Counted from the stretch's first letter, positions 32,764 to 41,431 are shown. The stretch: 41,853 bases of DNA from Bacillota bacterium (GCA_023415835.1 JAEZJK010000077.1:1-41853); one strand, 5' to 3'. Numbers and translations: made by a program. Notes: generated by a model from the letters alone, not told the origin.

Positions 32764-32870
32764 AATGGAAGTTAACTAACTCTTAACTCAAGAATGGAGA
32801 AAGCTTAATGATTCATAGCCCCAGTTGTATCATAATGGTCAAGGTATTTAAAGGTATTTATTAGTATGAT

Positions 32871-34142
32871 TTATTCTTTACTTTTATTAGTCATTTGGGG
32901 ATTTAAGGTATATTTTTCGTAAGCAATCAACATAGCAAATAAGAGAAAAATCACAAGAGTTACATTAAAACTAAAAGTATAATCAACAAAACCATGGACA
33001 TTCCACAAAATTAGCCATCCCATAAAGACTGTGAGCAAATATCGTAGCTCATTTGTAGCCTTGCGCCACATTTGAAAAGATTTTATAAATATTAATAAAA
33101 TCATTATACAATAAGCACCAAAACCGAATAACCCTCCCTCAACCAAAATATTCAGAAAATTATTATGACAACTTCCATAATAAGGCGCTTTTTGATACAG
33201 TTTAGAATAACTTTCATACAGTTTTGGACCAATTCCGATTAATTTATTTGGACCAAGTTGAAACCAAGGGTTTTGTTGAATGATTTTGAAAGATGTGTTC
33301 CAAAGTTGAATACGTTCGGCATTAGAAGTATTAGTAACGGAGGGTATACTTTGAAATCGGTTAGAAAAGCTCGGAACAGATATAAAAATTGTTATGGATA
33401 TACAAAATAACATTATTGTAGTAATTAAAGTTGCTTTATTTTTAATATTTAAAAAACAAAGAAATAGTATACTACAGATTATTCCCAACCAAGCTCCTCG
33501 CGAAAAGGTTAAAAATAGGGTAAAAAAAGCAACTAATAATAAAATAATTTTTAGGAAAAGTAAAGTCTTTTTTTTCTCAAAACTAAGTGCTGCATATATT
33601 AAAATACAAATCATTGAGATCTGTTCAGCTGTATGATTAGGGTGAAGATGAAAGATTCTAAATCGATGCCCAATATCCATAGTATATATTGGTGTATTTA
33701 AATATACAATTAATTTGAAAAGCATGGCTATTAATGTTAAACCTGAAAAAACAAAAACAACTTTTTTTATTTGTTCCATAGTAAATGGAATGCTACTGAT
33801 GATAAAAAACAATATAAATGGCGCAATAACACTTAAGAAATCTAAAATAATTTTAAAATAGTTATGGTAAAATTTACTTGAAATATTAATATTTAAGAGA
33901 AGCGAGATTGAAAAAGTAATCAAAACAAAAAAAATACTTTTTGAGACAAAGTCTACCTTAAAATGTATTTTTCCTTGAAAAAAAATATAAATCCATAGCA
34001 ATAGCATAAAAATATTTACTAAATATGCTAGTCCTATGTCTCGTTTGGTAGTTGAAGCGAAAATAGTAAAAACAATTAATAAGAAAAAAAATAATTTATG
34101 AAAAGAGTATTCTTTGGAGAGTAAGTTTTCAGAGGTTTTCAT
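32871..34142 (-). CDS. O-antigen ligase / polymerase-like membrane protein
   Basis: The 423-residue protein has about ten to twelve membrane helices and belongs to the WaaL/Wzy superfamily. Visible marks are LTFSRGAWLG, the periplasmic loop with SNAERIQLWNTSFKIIQQNP and GIGPKLYESY, and SCHNNFLNILVEGGLFGFG with the His-Asn pair typical of ligases. It could join O-polysaccharide to lipid A core on the outer face of the inner membrane, or polymerise repeat units. ATG at 34142 follows AAAGGA; an earlier ATG at 34160 overlaps the binding site. The gene is very AT-rich and has no same-strand neighbours. Confidence 0.75.
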   Translation of the reverse strand: MKTSENLLSKEYSFHKLFFFLLIVFTIFASTTKRDIGLAYLVNIFMLLLWIYIFFQGKIHFKVDFVSKSIFFVLITFSISLLLNINISSKFYHNYFKIILDFLSVIAPFILFFIISSIPFTMEQIKKVVFVFSGLTLIAMLFKLIVYLNTPIYTMDIGHRFRIFHLHPNHTAEQISMICILIYAALSFEKKKTLLFLKIILLLVAFFTLFLTFSRGAWLGIICSILFLCFLNIKNKATLITTIMLFCISITIFISVPSFSNRFQSIPSVTNTSNAERIQLWNTSFKIIQQNPWFQLGPNKLIGIGPKLYESYSKLYQKAPYYGSCHNNFLNILVEGGLFGFGAYCIMILLIFIKSFQMWRKATNELRYLLTVFMGWLILWNVHGFVDYTFSFNVTLVIFLLFAMLIAYEKYTLNPQMTNKSKE

Positions 34143-34319
34143 TTTTAGATGTCCTTTCATTTTTTAAATCAATTGCTCTAATAAAAAATTATAAGTTTTC
34201 AAGCAAGCGTGCTTTTCTAGGTTATTAACGATTCTAAATATTCTTTATGGGTTTTATTTATCCTGCAACTAAGTTTCTATTTTTGTATATAAGTTTAATT
34301 GAGTATTTTCAAGCTTTAA
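34143..34319. other. AT-rich intergenic segment upstream of the ligase gene
   Basis: This contains the probable promoter of the minus-strand ligase gene and a small hairpin, AAGCA/TGCTT near 34201-34214. Nothing else is recognisable before the gene remnant at 34320. Confidence 0.4.
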
Positions 34320-34550
34320 CCGAGTGGTTTTTTAAAAGGTGAAATTGATACTTATGTTCTTACCAATACCCAATACGAAGAACCATTTTATGGATATATG
34401 TGCGCGACGGGTTTTAGGTCATTGGTTAAAAGAGGTATGATTCAGGAAGAAGAATATAACCGGTTTTTTAACGACTTACGGGAACTTGCCGATAATGGCG
34501 AGTATTTTTACGGTATCACGATATACATTTATGTTGGACGAAAGAAATAG
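34320..34550 (+). pseudogene. C-terminal remnant of a SAM-dependent methyltransferase
   Basis: An open frame of 76 codons ends in TAG at 34548-34550 and is closed upstream by TAA at 34317. It has no ribosome binding site, and its start and cofactor-binding half are missing. The translation contains EEPFYGYMCATGFRSLVKRG, then MIQEEEYNRFFNDLRELADN, and ends FYGITIYIYVGRKK. This resembles the C-terminus of class I methyltransferases (a helix with EEE-x-x-x-F-x-x-D-L, then a final strand ending in V-x-G-R-K). It is probably a decayed gene; the family call is tentative. Confidence 0.5.
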
Positions 34551-34688
34551 ATCTTGCTCAAAGGAATTGAATTAATTTTATCCCTCTCCGATTGACTATT
34601 TACCTAAAATCGAGGAAAATATGATATAGTAAAATTTAAATTGAATGGGCATTAATTAAGTATCCCTATAAAAAATGGAGAATCTGAC

Positions 34689-36011
34689 TTGAAAAAATAC
34701 CACATTACTACTTTTGGCTGTCAAATGAATGTGCATGATTCAGAGGTGTTGGCCGGGATGCTGGATAAAATGGGGTATACCCCGGACACTGATCCACAGG
34801 AGGCCGACTTAATCCTCTTAAATACTTGTTGCGTCCGGGAAAACGCCGAAAACAGGCTTTACGGAAACATCGGCAACTTGAAAGCGCTTAAGGAGCAGAA
34901 TCCGGACTGTATTATCGGGGTCTGCGGCTGTATGGTCCAACAACCGACGGAAGTTGAAAAAATTAAGAAATCTTATCCCCACGTCGATTTGGTCTTCGGC
35001 ACCCACAACCTACATGAACTACCCGAATTATTGGAGAAAATCGAATCCGACCGGTCACGGTTATATGAAGTATGGGACTCAGAAGGCGATATCCATGAGG
35101 GACTCCCAATGCGTCGGGACGATCCTTTCAAAGCCTGGGTCACCATCATGTACGGTTGCAATAATTTCTGTTCTTACTGCATTGTCCCTTATGTCCGGGG
35201 GCGGGAAAGAAGCAGAAAGCCTGATGATATCTTAGTGGAGATTCAAGAGTTAATCGACTCCGGCGTCAAAGAAATCACTTTGCTAGGTCAAAACGTCAAT
35301 TCCTACGGCCGTGATTTCAAGGATCAAAACCTGAACTTTGCTAAACTGCTCGAAAAAATCGCCGTTCAGGGCATTGAACGGATTCGGTTTCAAACGTCCC
35401 ATCCCAAAGATCTGTCTGACGAATTAATCCAGGTGATGGCTGGGCATAAAAATATCTGCCGCCATCTTCATCTCCCGATGCAGTCGGGGAGCAGCCGGGT
35501 TTTAAAATTAATGAACCGGAATTATACCAAGGAAAACTATTTGGCGCTAGCCGAGAAGATTAAGGGCCAAGTACCGGGGTTGGCTTTAACAACCGATATT
35601 ATAGTCGGGTTTCCCGGTGAAACCGAGGAAGATTTTCAAGACACTTTGGACTTAGTAGAGAAAGTCAGGTTTGACGGCGCTTTCACCTTTATTTATTCGC
35701 CGCGGACAGGCACTCCGGCGGCTAAAATAGAAGATCCCATTCCGGAGTCGGATAAAAAGCAGAGACTAACCCGGTTAATTGAAATTCAAAATCAGATTTC
35801 CCTTGAGAAAAGCCAGGCCTACATTGGTACTTTAAGTGAGGTTTTGGCGGAAGGGGTTAGTGAAAAGAACCCTGACTTTTGGTCTGGTCGGAATACCCAA
35901 AACAAATTAATTCATTTTAAACCGGCTAATAAGATTAAACCCGGCGATCTGGCTGTGGTTCGCATTACTGGGGCGCAAACATTCACGCTTGAAGGCGAGC
36001 TGTTGGCATAG
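34689..36011 (+). CDS. miaB: tRNA-2-methylthio-N6-isopentenyladenosine synthase MiaB
   Basis: MiaB adds the methylthio group at C2 of i6A37 in tRNAs reading UNN codons, including the tRNA-Phe, -Cys and -Leu encoded in this window. The 440-residue protein has the three N-terminal cluster Cys residues (11 in FGCQMNVHDSE, 47 in NTCCVRENAE, 81 in CGCMVQQ), the radical-SAM motif CNNFCSYCIVPYVRGRERSR, and a C-terminal TRAM domain (about 375-438). The start is TTG at 34689, nine bases after GGAG. It ends six bases from the converging pseudouridine synthase gene. Confidence 0.96.
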   Translation: MKKYHITTFGCQMNVHDSEVLAGMLDKMGYTPDTDPQEADLILLNTCCVRENAENRLYGNIGNLKALKEQNPDCIIGVCGCMVQQPTEVEKIKKSYPHVDLVFGTHNLHELPELLEKIESDRSRLYEVWDSEGDIHEGLPMRRDDPFKAWVTIMYGCNNFCSYCIVPYVRGRERSRKPDDILVEIQELIDSGVKEITLLGQNVNSYGRDFKDQNLNFAKLLEKIAVQGIERIRFQTSHPKDLSDELIQVMAGHKNICRHLHLPMQSGSSRVLKLMNRNYTKENYLALAEKIKGQVPGLALTTDIIVGFPGETEEDFQDTLDLVEKVRFDGAFTFIYSPRTGTPAAKIEDPIPESDKKQRLTRLIEIQNQISLEKSQAYIGTLSEVLAEGVSEKNPDFWSGRNTQNKLIHFKPANKIKPGDLAVVRITGAQTFTLEGELLA

Positions 36012-36017
36012 ACTAAA

Positions 36018-36893
36018 TCATAGTTGTTCAAGCAATTTTTGAAAATCCTCCGGCCAGTCCACTCGAAGTTCGGGAACCTGAAAAGCGGAATCGCGAAAGA
36101 TTAATTTACCGGCATGTAACGCCGGTCTTTTAATTAAAGGGGTTTTAATACCGTATTGCAAGTCGCCGTAAATCGGATGCCCGATTGCGCTTAGATGAAT
36201 TCTGATCTGGTGTGTCCGGCCGGTTTGCAAATTGATTTCTAACAAAGAAGCGTCTTTAAATCTTTTGATAGTATGATACTCAGTTACAGCTGCTTTCCCG
36301 GTTACGGCTGCCTTACGGACCCTATTACGCTCGCTTATGGCTAAATCAATAATTCCCAGATCATTTTTTAAGACCCCGGAGACTACTGTATAATATATTC
36401 TAGTGATATGATCCCCCTGAATTTCCTTACTTAAAACCGTTTGAGCCTGGGCGTTTTTTGCGAAGATGATTAAACCTGAGGTGCCATAGTCCAAACGGTT
36501 TACCGGCCTTACTTTAGCATTTAAACCGATCTTTTGAAAGTAAAAGGCGACAGCATTGGCCAAAGTTCCGGATTTAATGTTACCACTAGGGTGGACTGCC
36601 AGTAAAGCCGGTTTATCAATCACCAAAAGATCCCGATCTTCATATAAGATCTTAATCGAAATTGGCTCAGGTTCAAGTGAATCATGGTTTTCAAATAGAG
36701 CATATACAGTAATGTGGTCCCCTGGATTTAAAATGGTTTTCGAATGAGCTTTTTTTCCATTACGATACACCAGTCCTTTAAAAAAATATTTACGTAGACT
36801 CCTTCCGGAAAGAGGGGAATGTTCTTTTAAATAATCGGAAATAGGGATCGGCTCTTGTAAATGATAATCACCCTCAAAGCTGATTTGCCTCAT
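36018..36893 (-). CDS. RluA-family pseudouridine synthase
   Basis: The 291-residue enzyme isomerises a uridine in rRNA or tRNA. An N-terminal S4-like part (about 12-65, PISDYLKEHSPLSGRSLRKY, YRNGKKA, NPGDHI) precedes the catalytic domain, with the family motif RPVNRLDYGTSGLI (catalytic Asp135), LLEINLQTGRTHQIRIHLS and HPIYGD. ATG at 36893 has AAAGGAG upstream; the longer frame to 36932 does not. The target base cannot be deduced; RluD- and YlyB-like paralogues share all these motifs. Confidence 0.92.
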   Translation of the reverse strand: MRQISFEGDYHLQEPIPISDYLKEHSPLSGRSLRKYFFKGLVYRNGKKAHSKTILNPGDHITVYALFENHDSLEPEPISIKILYEDRDLLVIDKPALLAVHPSGNIKSGTLANAVAFYFQKIGLNAKVRPVNRLDYGTSGLIIFAKNAQAQTVLSKEIQGDHITRIYYTVVSGVLKNDLGIIDLAISERNRVRKAAVTGKAAVTEYHTIKRFKDASLLEINLQTGRTHQIRIHLSAIGHPIYGDLQYGIKTPLIKRPALHAGKLIFRDSAFQVPELRVDWPEDFQKLLEQL

Positions 36894-37248
36894 AGAGTTC
36901 TCCTTTTGCTTATCATCTGTTAACCGCAACAAATTTTGTGAATTTCACCAATACATATTTTACCCACCTTTGACTGTTGTGTCAAAAGACTTTTCCATCT
37001 TAGGGTTATTTTTTTATTTTCAATTTTGGTAAACCTAAACTTATGTTTAAAACGGTTCATAAATATTTCAAATCGATTTTATATTTTAAAAGTTACATTC
37101 TCATAGTTAAGTTTACGCGCGATGATAATATTACAGTTTTGCTAAAATATTTACAAAAAAATAGTCGACTGCTATAATTAAAAACAACTCCAAGAAGGAT
37201 AAGGAAGATCATTTTTGGAAAAATGTAGGATGGTAGGGAGGAAGAGAC
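36894..37248. other. Divergent intergenic region upstream of aroF
   Basis: This 355-base AT-rich stretch separates the pseudouridine synthase gene from aroF. The aroF promoter lies at 37150-37178, giving a leader of about 65 bases. I looked for a T-box or tryptophan-type leader and saw no specifier stem or T-tailed hairpin. Confidence 0.5.
37150..37178 (+). promoter_or_regulatory. Vegetative promoter of aroF-tyrA
   Basis: TTTACA (37150-37155) and TATAAT (37173-37178) are 17 bases apart, with a perfect -10 hexamer. Confidence 0.75.
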
Positions 37249-38262
37249 ATGATTATCGTTATGAACTCGAAGGCTACTGAGTCCCAAATCGATCATGTCC
37301 AGAAAAAACTGGAACAATGGGGATTTGGAACCCACTTCTCAAAGGGAGTTGAACTTACAATTATCGGGGCTATCGGCCCTAAAAAGCCCGGGATTATGGA
37401 ATCGATTGAAGCCATGGAAGGAGTCGATAAAGTAATTCCAATCCTGCAACCTTTTAAGTTAGCCAGTAGGGAATTTCAGAAAGAGACTTCCCGGGTCTCT
37501 GTAGGAGATGTAATATTTGGCGGAACTAAGCTGGTGATCATTGCCGGCCCTTGTGCGGTTGAAAACGAAGCCCAGATGATGGAGACCGCCCGGATGGTAA
37601 AAAAAGCCGGAGCCTCAATGCTCCGGGGCGGGGCATTTAAACCGCGCACCTCTCCTTATGCTTTTCAGGGATTGGAAGAGGAAGGCTTGAAAATCTTAAA
37701 AAACGTCCGTGAAGAGGTTGGGATTCCCTTTGTTACCGAGGTGGTTAATCCCAGAGATGTTGATTTGGTAGCCCGTTATGCGGATATGTTCCAAATCGGG
37801 GCCCGTAATATGCAAAACTTTACCTTGCTTAAAGAAGTCGGAAAAACCAATAAACCGGTTATTTTAAAACGGGGCTTGGCTGCAACTATTGAGGAATGGT
37901 TAATGGCTGCGGAATACATATTAAGTGAAGGGAACTTTCAAGTAGTCCTTTGCGAAAGGGGTATCCGGACTTACGAGACTTCTACGCGCAATACTTTGGA
38001 TTTAAGCGCGATTCCGGCGATTCAACGCCTAAGTCACCTTCCGATTTTGGCGGATCCCAGCCACGGGACAGGTAAACGCCATTTAGTGACTCCGCTGTCT
38101 AGAGCCGCTATAGCCGCCGGTGCTGACGGATTATTAGTTGAGGTTCATCCGGATCCGGAATCGGCCCTTTCCGATGGCCCTCAATCTTTGAATTTTAAAG
38201 GATTTGAAGAGTTGTTGACGGAAATCGGCCCGATTGCGGTTGCCGTAAAACGTGAAATTTAA
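37249..38262 (+). CDS. aroF: DAHP synthase, type I-beta with regulatory N-domain
   Basis: This enzyme joins phosphoenolpyruvate and erythrose-4-phosphate to give DAHP, the first step of aromatic amino acid synthesis; transketolase in this window makes the erythrose-4-phosphate. The 337-residue protein has a ferredoxin-like (ACT-like) domain at about residues 1-70, as in Thermotoga enzymes inhibited by Tyr or Phe. The barrel has IAGPCAVEN, GGAFKPRTSPYAFQG, ILKRGLAATIEEWL and DPSHGTGKR. GGGAGGAAG precedes the ATG. Its TAA stop shares one base with the tyrA ATG (TAATG). Confidence 0.95.
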   Translation: MIIVMNSKATESQIDHVQKKLEQWGFGTHFSKGVELTIIGAIGPKKPGIMESIEAMEGVDKVIPILQPFKLASREFQKETSRVSVGDVIFGGTKLVIIAGPCAVENEAQMMETARMVKKAGASMLRGGAFKPRTSPYAFQGLEEEGLKILKNVREEVGIPFVTEVVNPRDVDLVARYADMFQIGARNMQNFTLLKEVGKTNKPVILKRGLAATIEEWLMAAEYILSEGNFQVVLCERGIRTYETSTRNTLDLSAIPAIQRLSHLPILADPSHGTGKRHLVTPLSRAAIAAGADGLLVEVHPDPESALSDGPQSLNFKGFEELLTEIGPIAVAVKREI

Positions 38263-39365
38263 TGGCGATGGAAAATAAATTGAATGTGGCTATCCTTGGT
38301 TTAGGTTTAATGGGAGGTTCCCTGGGATTAGCTTTGGTCAGGGCCGGTTATTCCGTATCAGGTTGGGATCAAAGCCAGGAGATTATCAGGGAAGCCTATC
38401 AATCCGGGGCAATCAACCGGGCTCCCGTTGATTTAGAGGATGCAGTCAGTGAAGCATCAGTAATTTTTATTGCCACTCCGGTTGAATCGATTGCGGCGAC
38501 GATTAAAAGTTGTCTCCCATATGTTCGGCCGGGTACTATTTTTTCCGATCTAGGGAGTATCAAAGAAGCTATTATCGAAGGAGTATTTAGTTTTTTACCA
38601 GCTTTTCACCATTTTGTCCCCGGTCATCCGATGACCGGTTCGGAACAACATGGAATCAGGGCCGCAGATCCTTTCTTATTTCAAAATGCCGCATATCTAA
38701 TCATCGAAGACCATCGGACTTCTTCCGAAGCGGCCGCTTTAATTGTCAAATTGATCGAAAGCACTGGTGCCCAAATAATTAAACTTACCGCTGCCGAACA
38801 TGATCGAATTGTAGGAATGGTTTCACATTTACCTCATTTAATCGCGGCTACTCTGTCCAAAACTGCCGGCGATGCCGAGGAAGTTTACCCGGGGACACTT
38901 AATTTGGCAGCCGGTGGATTTCGGGACACGACTAGGGTCGCAATAGGTAATCCGGAAATTTGGCAAGGAATTATCTTTGGTAATCTTGAACAAGTGTTAA
39001 AGGCGATTAACTCATTTCAAAATGAATTAGATTCTTTAAAAGAAGTATTAGTCGCCGGAAAACGGGAACAATTTGAAGAGTTTCTATTCCGGGCCCGGGA
39101 AACCCGTCTTCAAATTCCTGCTAAAAATAAGGGCTTTTTAAGTTTACTTCACGAAATGGTAGTGACCATTGAAGATCGGCCTGGAACAATCGTTAATGTC
39201 TTGCGTTTTCTAGCTGATACAGGGTTGAATATCAAAGATATCGAAATTTTGAGGGTAAGGGAAGGTATCGGGGGAACCCTTAGATTAGCTTTAGAGAGTG
39301 ACGATGCGGTAAACCAAGGCATCGAAACCCTTAAAGCGTACGGATTTAAAGTTAAAAGAATCTGA
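38262..39365 (+). CDS. tyrA: Prephenate dehydrogenase with C-terminal ACT domain
   Basis: TyrA oxidatively decarboxylates prephenate to 4-hydroxyphenylpyruvate for tyrosine. The 367-residue protein has the NAD motif LGLGLMGGSLGLAL near residue 12, GHPMTGSEQHG, SHLPHLIAATL and the GGFRDTTR segment. The C-terminal ACT domain (about 297-365, TIEDRPGTIVNVLRFLADTG) suggests feedback control by tyrosine. Translation is coupled to aroF by the TAATG overlap; no separate binding site is present. An ATG two codons later is an alternative. Confidence 0.95.
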   Translation: MAMENKLNVAILGLGLMGGSLGLALVRAGYSVSGWDQSQEIIREAYQSGAINRAPVDLEDAVSEASVIFIATPVESIAATIKSCLPYVRPGTIFSDLGSIKEAIIEGVFSFLPAFHHFVPGHPMTGSEQHGIRAADPFLFQNAAYLIIEDHRTSSEAAALIVKLIESTGAQIIKLTAAEHDRIVGMVSHLPHLIAATLSKTAGDAEEVYPGTLNLAAGGFRDTTRVAIGNPEIWQGIIFGNLEQVLKAINSFQNELDSLKEVLVAGKREQFEEFLFRARETRLQIPAKNKGFLSLLHEMVVTIEDRPGTIVNVLRFLADTGLNIKDIEILRVREGIGGTLRLALESDDAVNQGIETLKAYGFKVKRI

Positions 39366-39599
39366 CTAAACATGGTTATGGGGCAATAGGCGAGGAATAT
39401 TGAATGACAGCCTTTGCCTTTTTTTAATTGCCATGGTAGCTGGAAATTGAAGAGTATTTGTAGGTTCAAAAGGTGTTAGGCTTGAGGTTTGAGTCTGAGT
39501 TAGAATAATAGAAAAACTTAATATATTTCCATGTGAAGATTTTACTCATGGCCCGCACCTCATGCCTTTTGCCTAAATAATATTTCTGGAGCTGTTTAA
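39366..39599. other. Intergenic segment with weak terminator and degenerate repeats
   Basis: GGCGAGG near 39388 can pair imperfectly with CCTTTGCC before a seven-T run at 39418-39424, a weak tyrA terminator. The following 150 bases contain degenerate words such as GTTAGGCTTGAGGTTTGAG and CCTCATGCCTTTTGCCT, like the segment between acpP and fabF. No gene is visible. Confidence 0.4.
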
Positions 39600-40412
39600 A
39601 TGGGCTACGATTTACATACCCATTCTACTTATTCCGACGGGAGTTTAAAACCGCAAGAATTGATCCAAAAAGCTGTCAGAAGCGGTTTGGATGGAATTGC
39701 GCTCACTGATCACGATACTGTTTCTGGGATTGACGAAGCTGTTGTCGAGGCTAAAAAACACCATTTTGTTTTTATACCCGGTATTGAGCTGACTACCGAC
39801 TTTGGAGACTCCGAAGTACATATCCTAGGCTACAACTTGAATTATAATAACCCAAAACTGCTTCAAAAACTGGAAGCAATTTTAGGATCCAGAGCCGAAA
39901 GGGCCCGTCTAATAATTAAAAAGTTAAATAAAGCCCGGATCCCGTTGTCGTGGGAAAAAGTAAAAGCTGAAACTACCAGCCGGTTTATCGGTAGGGCTCA
40001 TATTTACCGGGCTTTGCAAGCTTCGGGCCTGATCTCAATAAGTAACGGGAGAGAGGCTTTCGGTTATTATCTGGGCAAGAGTGGTATCGCATATGTACCC
40101 CATCAAGAGGTCGGGACTTTTGAGGCGATTGGCCTAATTAATGAAACAGGCGGAATTCCTGTTTTAGCACACCCAGGTAGAATGGCCGATGATCAATTAA
40201 TCGCCAAATTAGCCCAAAATGGGCTTCAAGGGATTGAAGCCTATTATCCGGCACATACCCCGGAACTAACTGAACGTTATTTAAAACTTGCCGCTAAATA
40301 TAAACTGACCGTGACCGGAGGCTCCGACTATCACGGGGCTTTTAGTCAAACCAGGCTTGGTGATGCACAGGTAAAAGAGATTTTTGATTGGTTCCCCCAA
40401 AAATTTCAATAA
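39600..40412 (+). CDS. PHP-domain phosphoesterase
   Basis: The 270-residue protein is a stand-alone PHP phosphoesterase. Metal ligands appear as DLHTHSTYSDGS (residues 4-15), LTDHDT (35-40), PGIELTT, VLAHPGR and the late GGSDYHG. The closest characterised type is the 3',5'-nucleotide bisphosphatase / 5'-3' exoribonuclease (RNase AM/YciV). It is therefore probably a cytoplasmic enzyme of nucleotide or RNA turnover. CTGGAGC lies about ten bases before the ATG. It stands alone, with the tRNA cluster 70 bases downstream. Confidence 0.85.
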   Translation: MGYDLHTHSTYSDGSLKPQELIQKAVRSGLDGIALTDHDTVSGIDEAVVEAKKHHFVFIPGIELTTDFGDSEVHILGYNLNYNNPKLLQKLEAILGSRAERARLIIKKLNKARIPLSWEKVKAETTSRFIGRAHIYRALQASGLISISNGREAFGYYLGKSGIAYVPHQEVGTFEAIGLINETGGIPVLAHPGRMADDQLIAKLAQNGLQGIEAYYPAHTPELTERYLKLAAKYKLTVTGGSDYHGAFSQTRLGDAQVKEIFDWFPQKFQ

Positions 40413-40430
40413 AAATTTTTAAATTGCCTA

Positions 40431-40459
40431 TTTACAGATGGGATAATTTTAGGTATACT
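40431..40459 (+). promoter_or_regulatory. Promoter of the tRNA-Val/Asp genes
   Basis: TTTACA (40431-40436) and TATACT (40454-40459) are 17 bases apart, 23 bases before tRNA-Val. Confidence 0.7.
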
Positions 40460-40482
40460 ATTAAATGCGTTGTCAAACACCC

Positions 40483-40559
40483 GGGCGATTAGCTCAGCTG
40501 GTGAGAGCACCTGCCTTACAAGCAGGGGGTCGTAGGTTCGAATCCTACATCGCCCACCA
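40483..40559 (+). tRNA. tRNA-Val (anticodon TAC)
   Basis: A 77-base cloverleaf with acceptor GGGCGAT/ATCGCCC, anticodon loop CTTACAA in stem CCTGC/GCAGG, T-loop GTTCGAATC and encoded CCA. Confidence 0.97.
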
Positions 40560-40570
40560 TTTAAAATTGC

Positions 40571-40647
40571 GGAGCCGTGGTGTAGTCGGTTAACATGCCA
40601 GCCTGTCACGCTGGAGACCGTGGGTTCGAGTCCCATCGGCTCCGCCA
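40571..40647 (+). tRNA. tRNA-Asp (anticodon GTC)
   Basis: A 77-base cloverleaf with acceptor GGAGCCG/CGGCTCC, discriminator G, anticodon loop CTGTCAC, T-loop GTTCGAGTC and encoded CCA. It lies 11 bases after tRNA-Val, so the two are cotranscribed. Confidence 0.97.
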
Positions 40648-40684
40648 AAAATTTAATTGCCATCAACAAAAAATAATATTTAGC

Positions 40685-40713
40685 TTGATTTTTTGAAAAA
40701 TATAAATTATAAT
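40685..40713 (+). promoter_or_regulatory. Promoter of the tRNA-Phe/Gly genes
   Basis: TTGATT (40685-40690) and TATAAT (40708-40713) are 17 bases apart, 36 bases before tRNA-Phe. Confidence 0.7.
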
Positions 40714-40749
40714 TTATTTCTGATGGTTGTTAAATGGCAACCGACATTT

Positions 40750-40825
<76 letters not shown>

Positions 40826-40854
40826 TTTCGAAGTTTGAAATATGAAGTAAAAAT

Positions 40855-40929
40855 GCGGAAGTAGCTCAGTGGTAGAGCATCGCCTTGCCAAGGCGAGGGT
40901 CGCGAGTTCGAATCTCGTTTTCCGCTCCA
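40855..40929 (+). tRNA. tRNA-Gly (anticodon GCC)
   Basis: A 75-base cloverleaf with acceptor GCGGAAG and its partner TTTCCGC (one G-T pair), anticodon loop TTGCCAA in stem TCGCC/GGCGA, T-loop GTTCGAATC and encoded CCA. Confidence 0.96.
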
Positions 40930-40960
40930 AAAAGTAAATAAAGTATGTTATAATATAGAT

Positions 40961-40980
40961 GACCCTCTTCGAGGGTCAAA
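40961..40980 (+). terminator. Hairpin between tRNA-Gly and tRNA-Cys
   Basis: GACCCTC (40961-40967) pairs with GAGGGTC (40971-40977) around TTC, followed by AAAATTT. A TATAAT at 40949-40954 overlaps this spacer. It may end the Phe-Gly transcript, though the T-tail is poor. Confidence 0.45.
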
Positions 40981-41030
40981 ATTTACTTAGGGCACGTATA
41001 TTAAAGTGTACTGCTAGGTAAATTAATTTT

Positions 41031-41105
<75 letters not shown>

Positions 41106-41122
41106 AAAAGTTTATCAGTATT

Positions 41123-41210
41123 GCCGAAGTGGCGGAACTGGCAGACGCAAGGGACTTAAAATCCCTCGGTTCAAAAGACCGTACCGGTTCGATTCCGGTC
41201 TTCGGCACCA
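41123..41210 (+). tRNA. tRNA-Leu (anticodon TAA)
   Basis: An 88-base class II tRNA with acceptor GCCGAAG/CTTCGGC, anticodon TAA in a loop closed by GGGA/TCCC, a long variable arm (CGGTTCAAAAGACCG), T-loop GTTCGATTC and encoded CCA. Its 3' part is duplicated downstream. Confidence 0.96.
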
Positions 41211-41281
41211 AATTATAAAACCGACTCGTAAGAGGCGGTTTTGCTTTATTTTGAAGACCGGATCTGAACCGATGTTGCGAG
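41192..41281 (+). repeat. Direct repeat copy 1: tRNA-Leu 3' end plus terminator
   Basis: The 3' end of tRNA-Leu (from ATTCCGGTCTTCGGCACCA) and the following 70 bases recur at 41340-41431 with only a few substitutions and indels. The unit ends in GAACCGATGTTGCGAG. The offset between copies is 148 bases. Confidence 0.85.
41217..41246 (+). terminator. Terminator of the tRNA-Cys/Leu transcript
   Basis: AAAACCG (41217-41223) pairs with CGGTTTT (41236-41242), with an inner CTC/GAG pair and a GTAA loop, followed by a T-rich stretch. A second, nearly identical hairpin lies in the duplicated unit at about 41366-41393. Confidence 0.75.
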
Positions 41282-41339
41282 CCAAGGATGGCGAGCACAC
41301 CGGTACGGATCAGGATGATGATTTCGACCGGAGGGAGAA

Positions 41340-41431
41340 ATTCCGGTCTTCGGCACCAAATTATAATACCGACTCGTAAGAGGCGGTTTTGCTTTATTTT
41401 TGAAGATCGGAACCTGAACCGATGTTGCGAG
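41340..41431 (+). repeat. Direct repeat copy 2: partial tRNA-Leu tail plus terminator
   Basis: This copy has the tRNA-Leu 3' half-arm and CCA, the ATTATAA spacer, the CCGACTCGTAAGAGGCGG hairpin and the GAACCGATGTTGCGAG end, but no 5' part of a tRNA, so it cannot make a functional RNA. The 58 bases between copies are unique and include a GACCGGA/TCCGGTC inverted pair around 41327-41349. Confidence 0.85.

Noticed and set aside
32841..32860. Two tandem copies of AAGGTATTTA between the KpsC-like and ligase genes
   Set aside because: Too short in AT-rich DNA to assign a role.
36894..37248. A T-box or amino-acid riboswitch before aroF-tyrA
   Set aside because: The leader after the promoter is only about 65 bases, with no specifier stem, T-box sequence or terminator.
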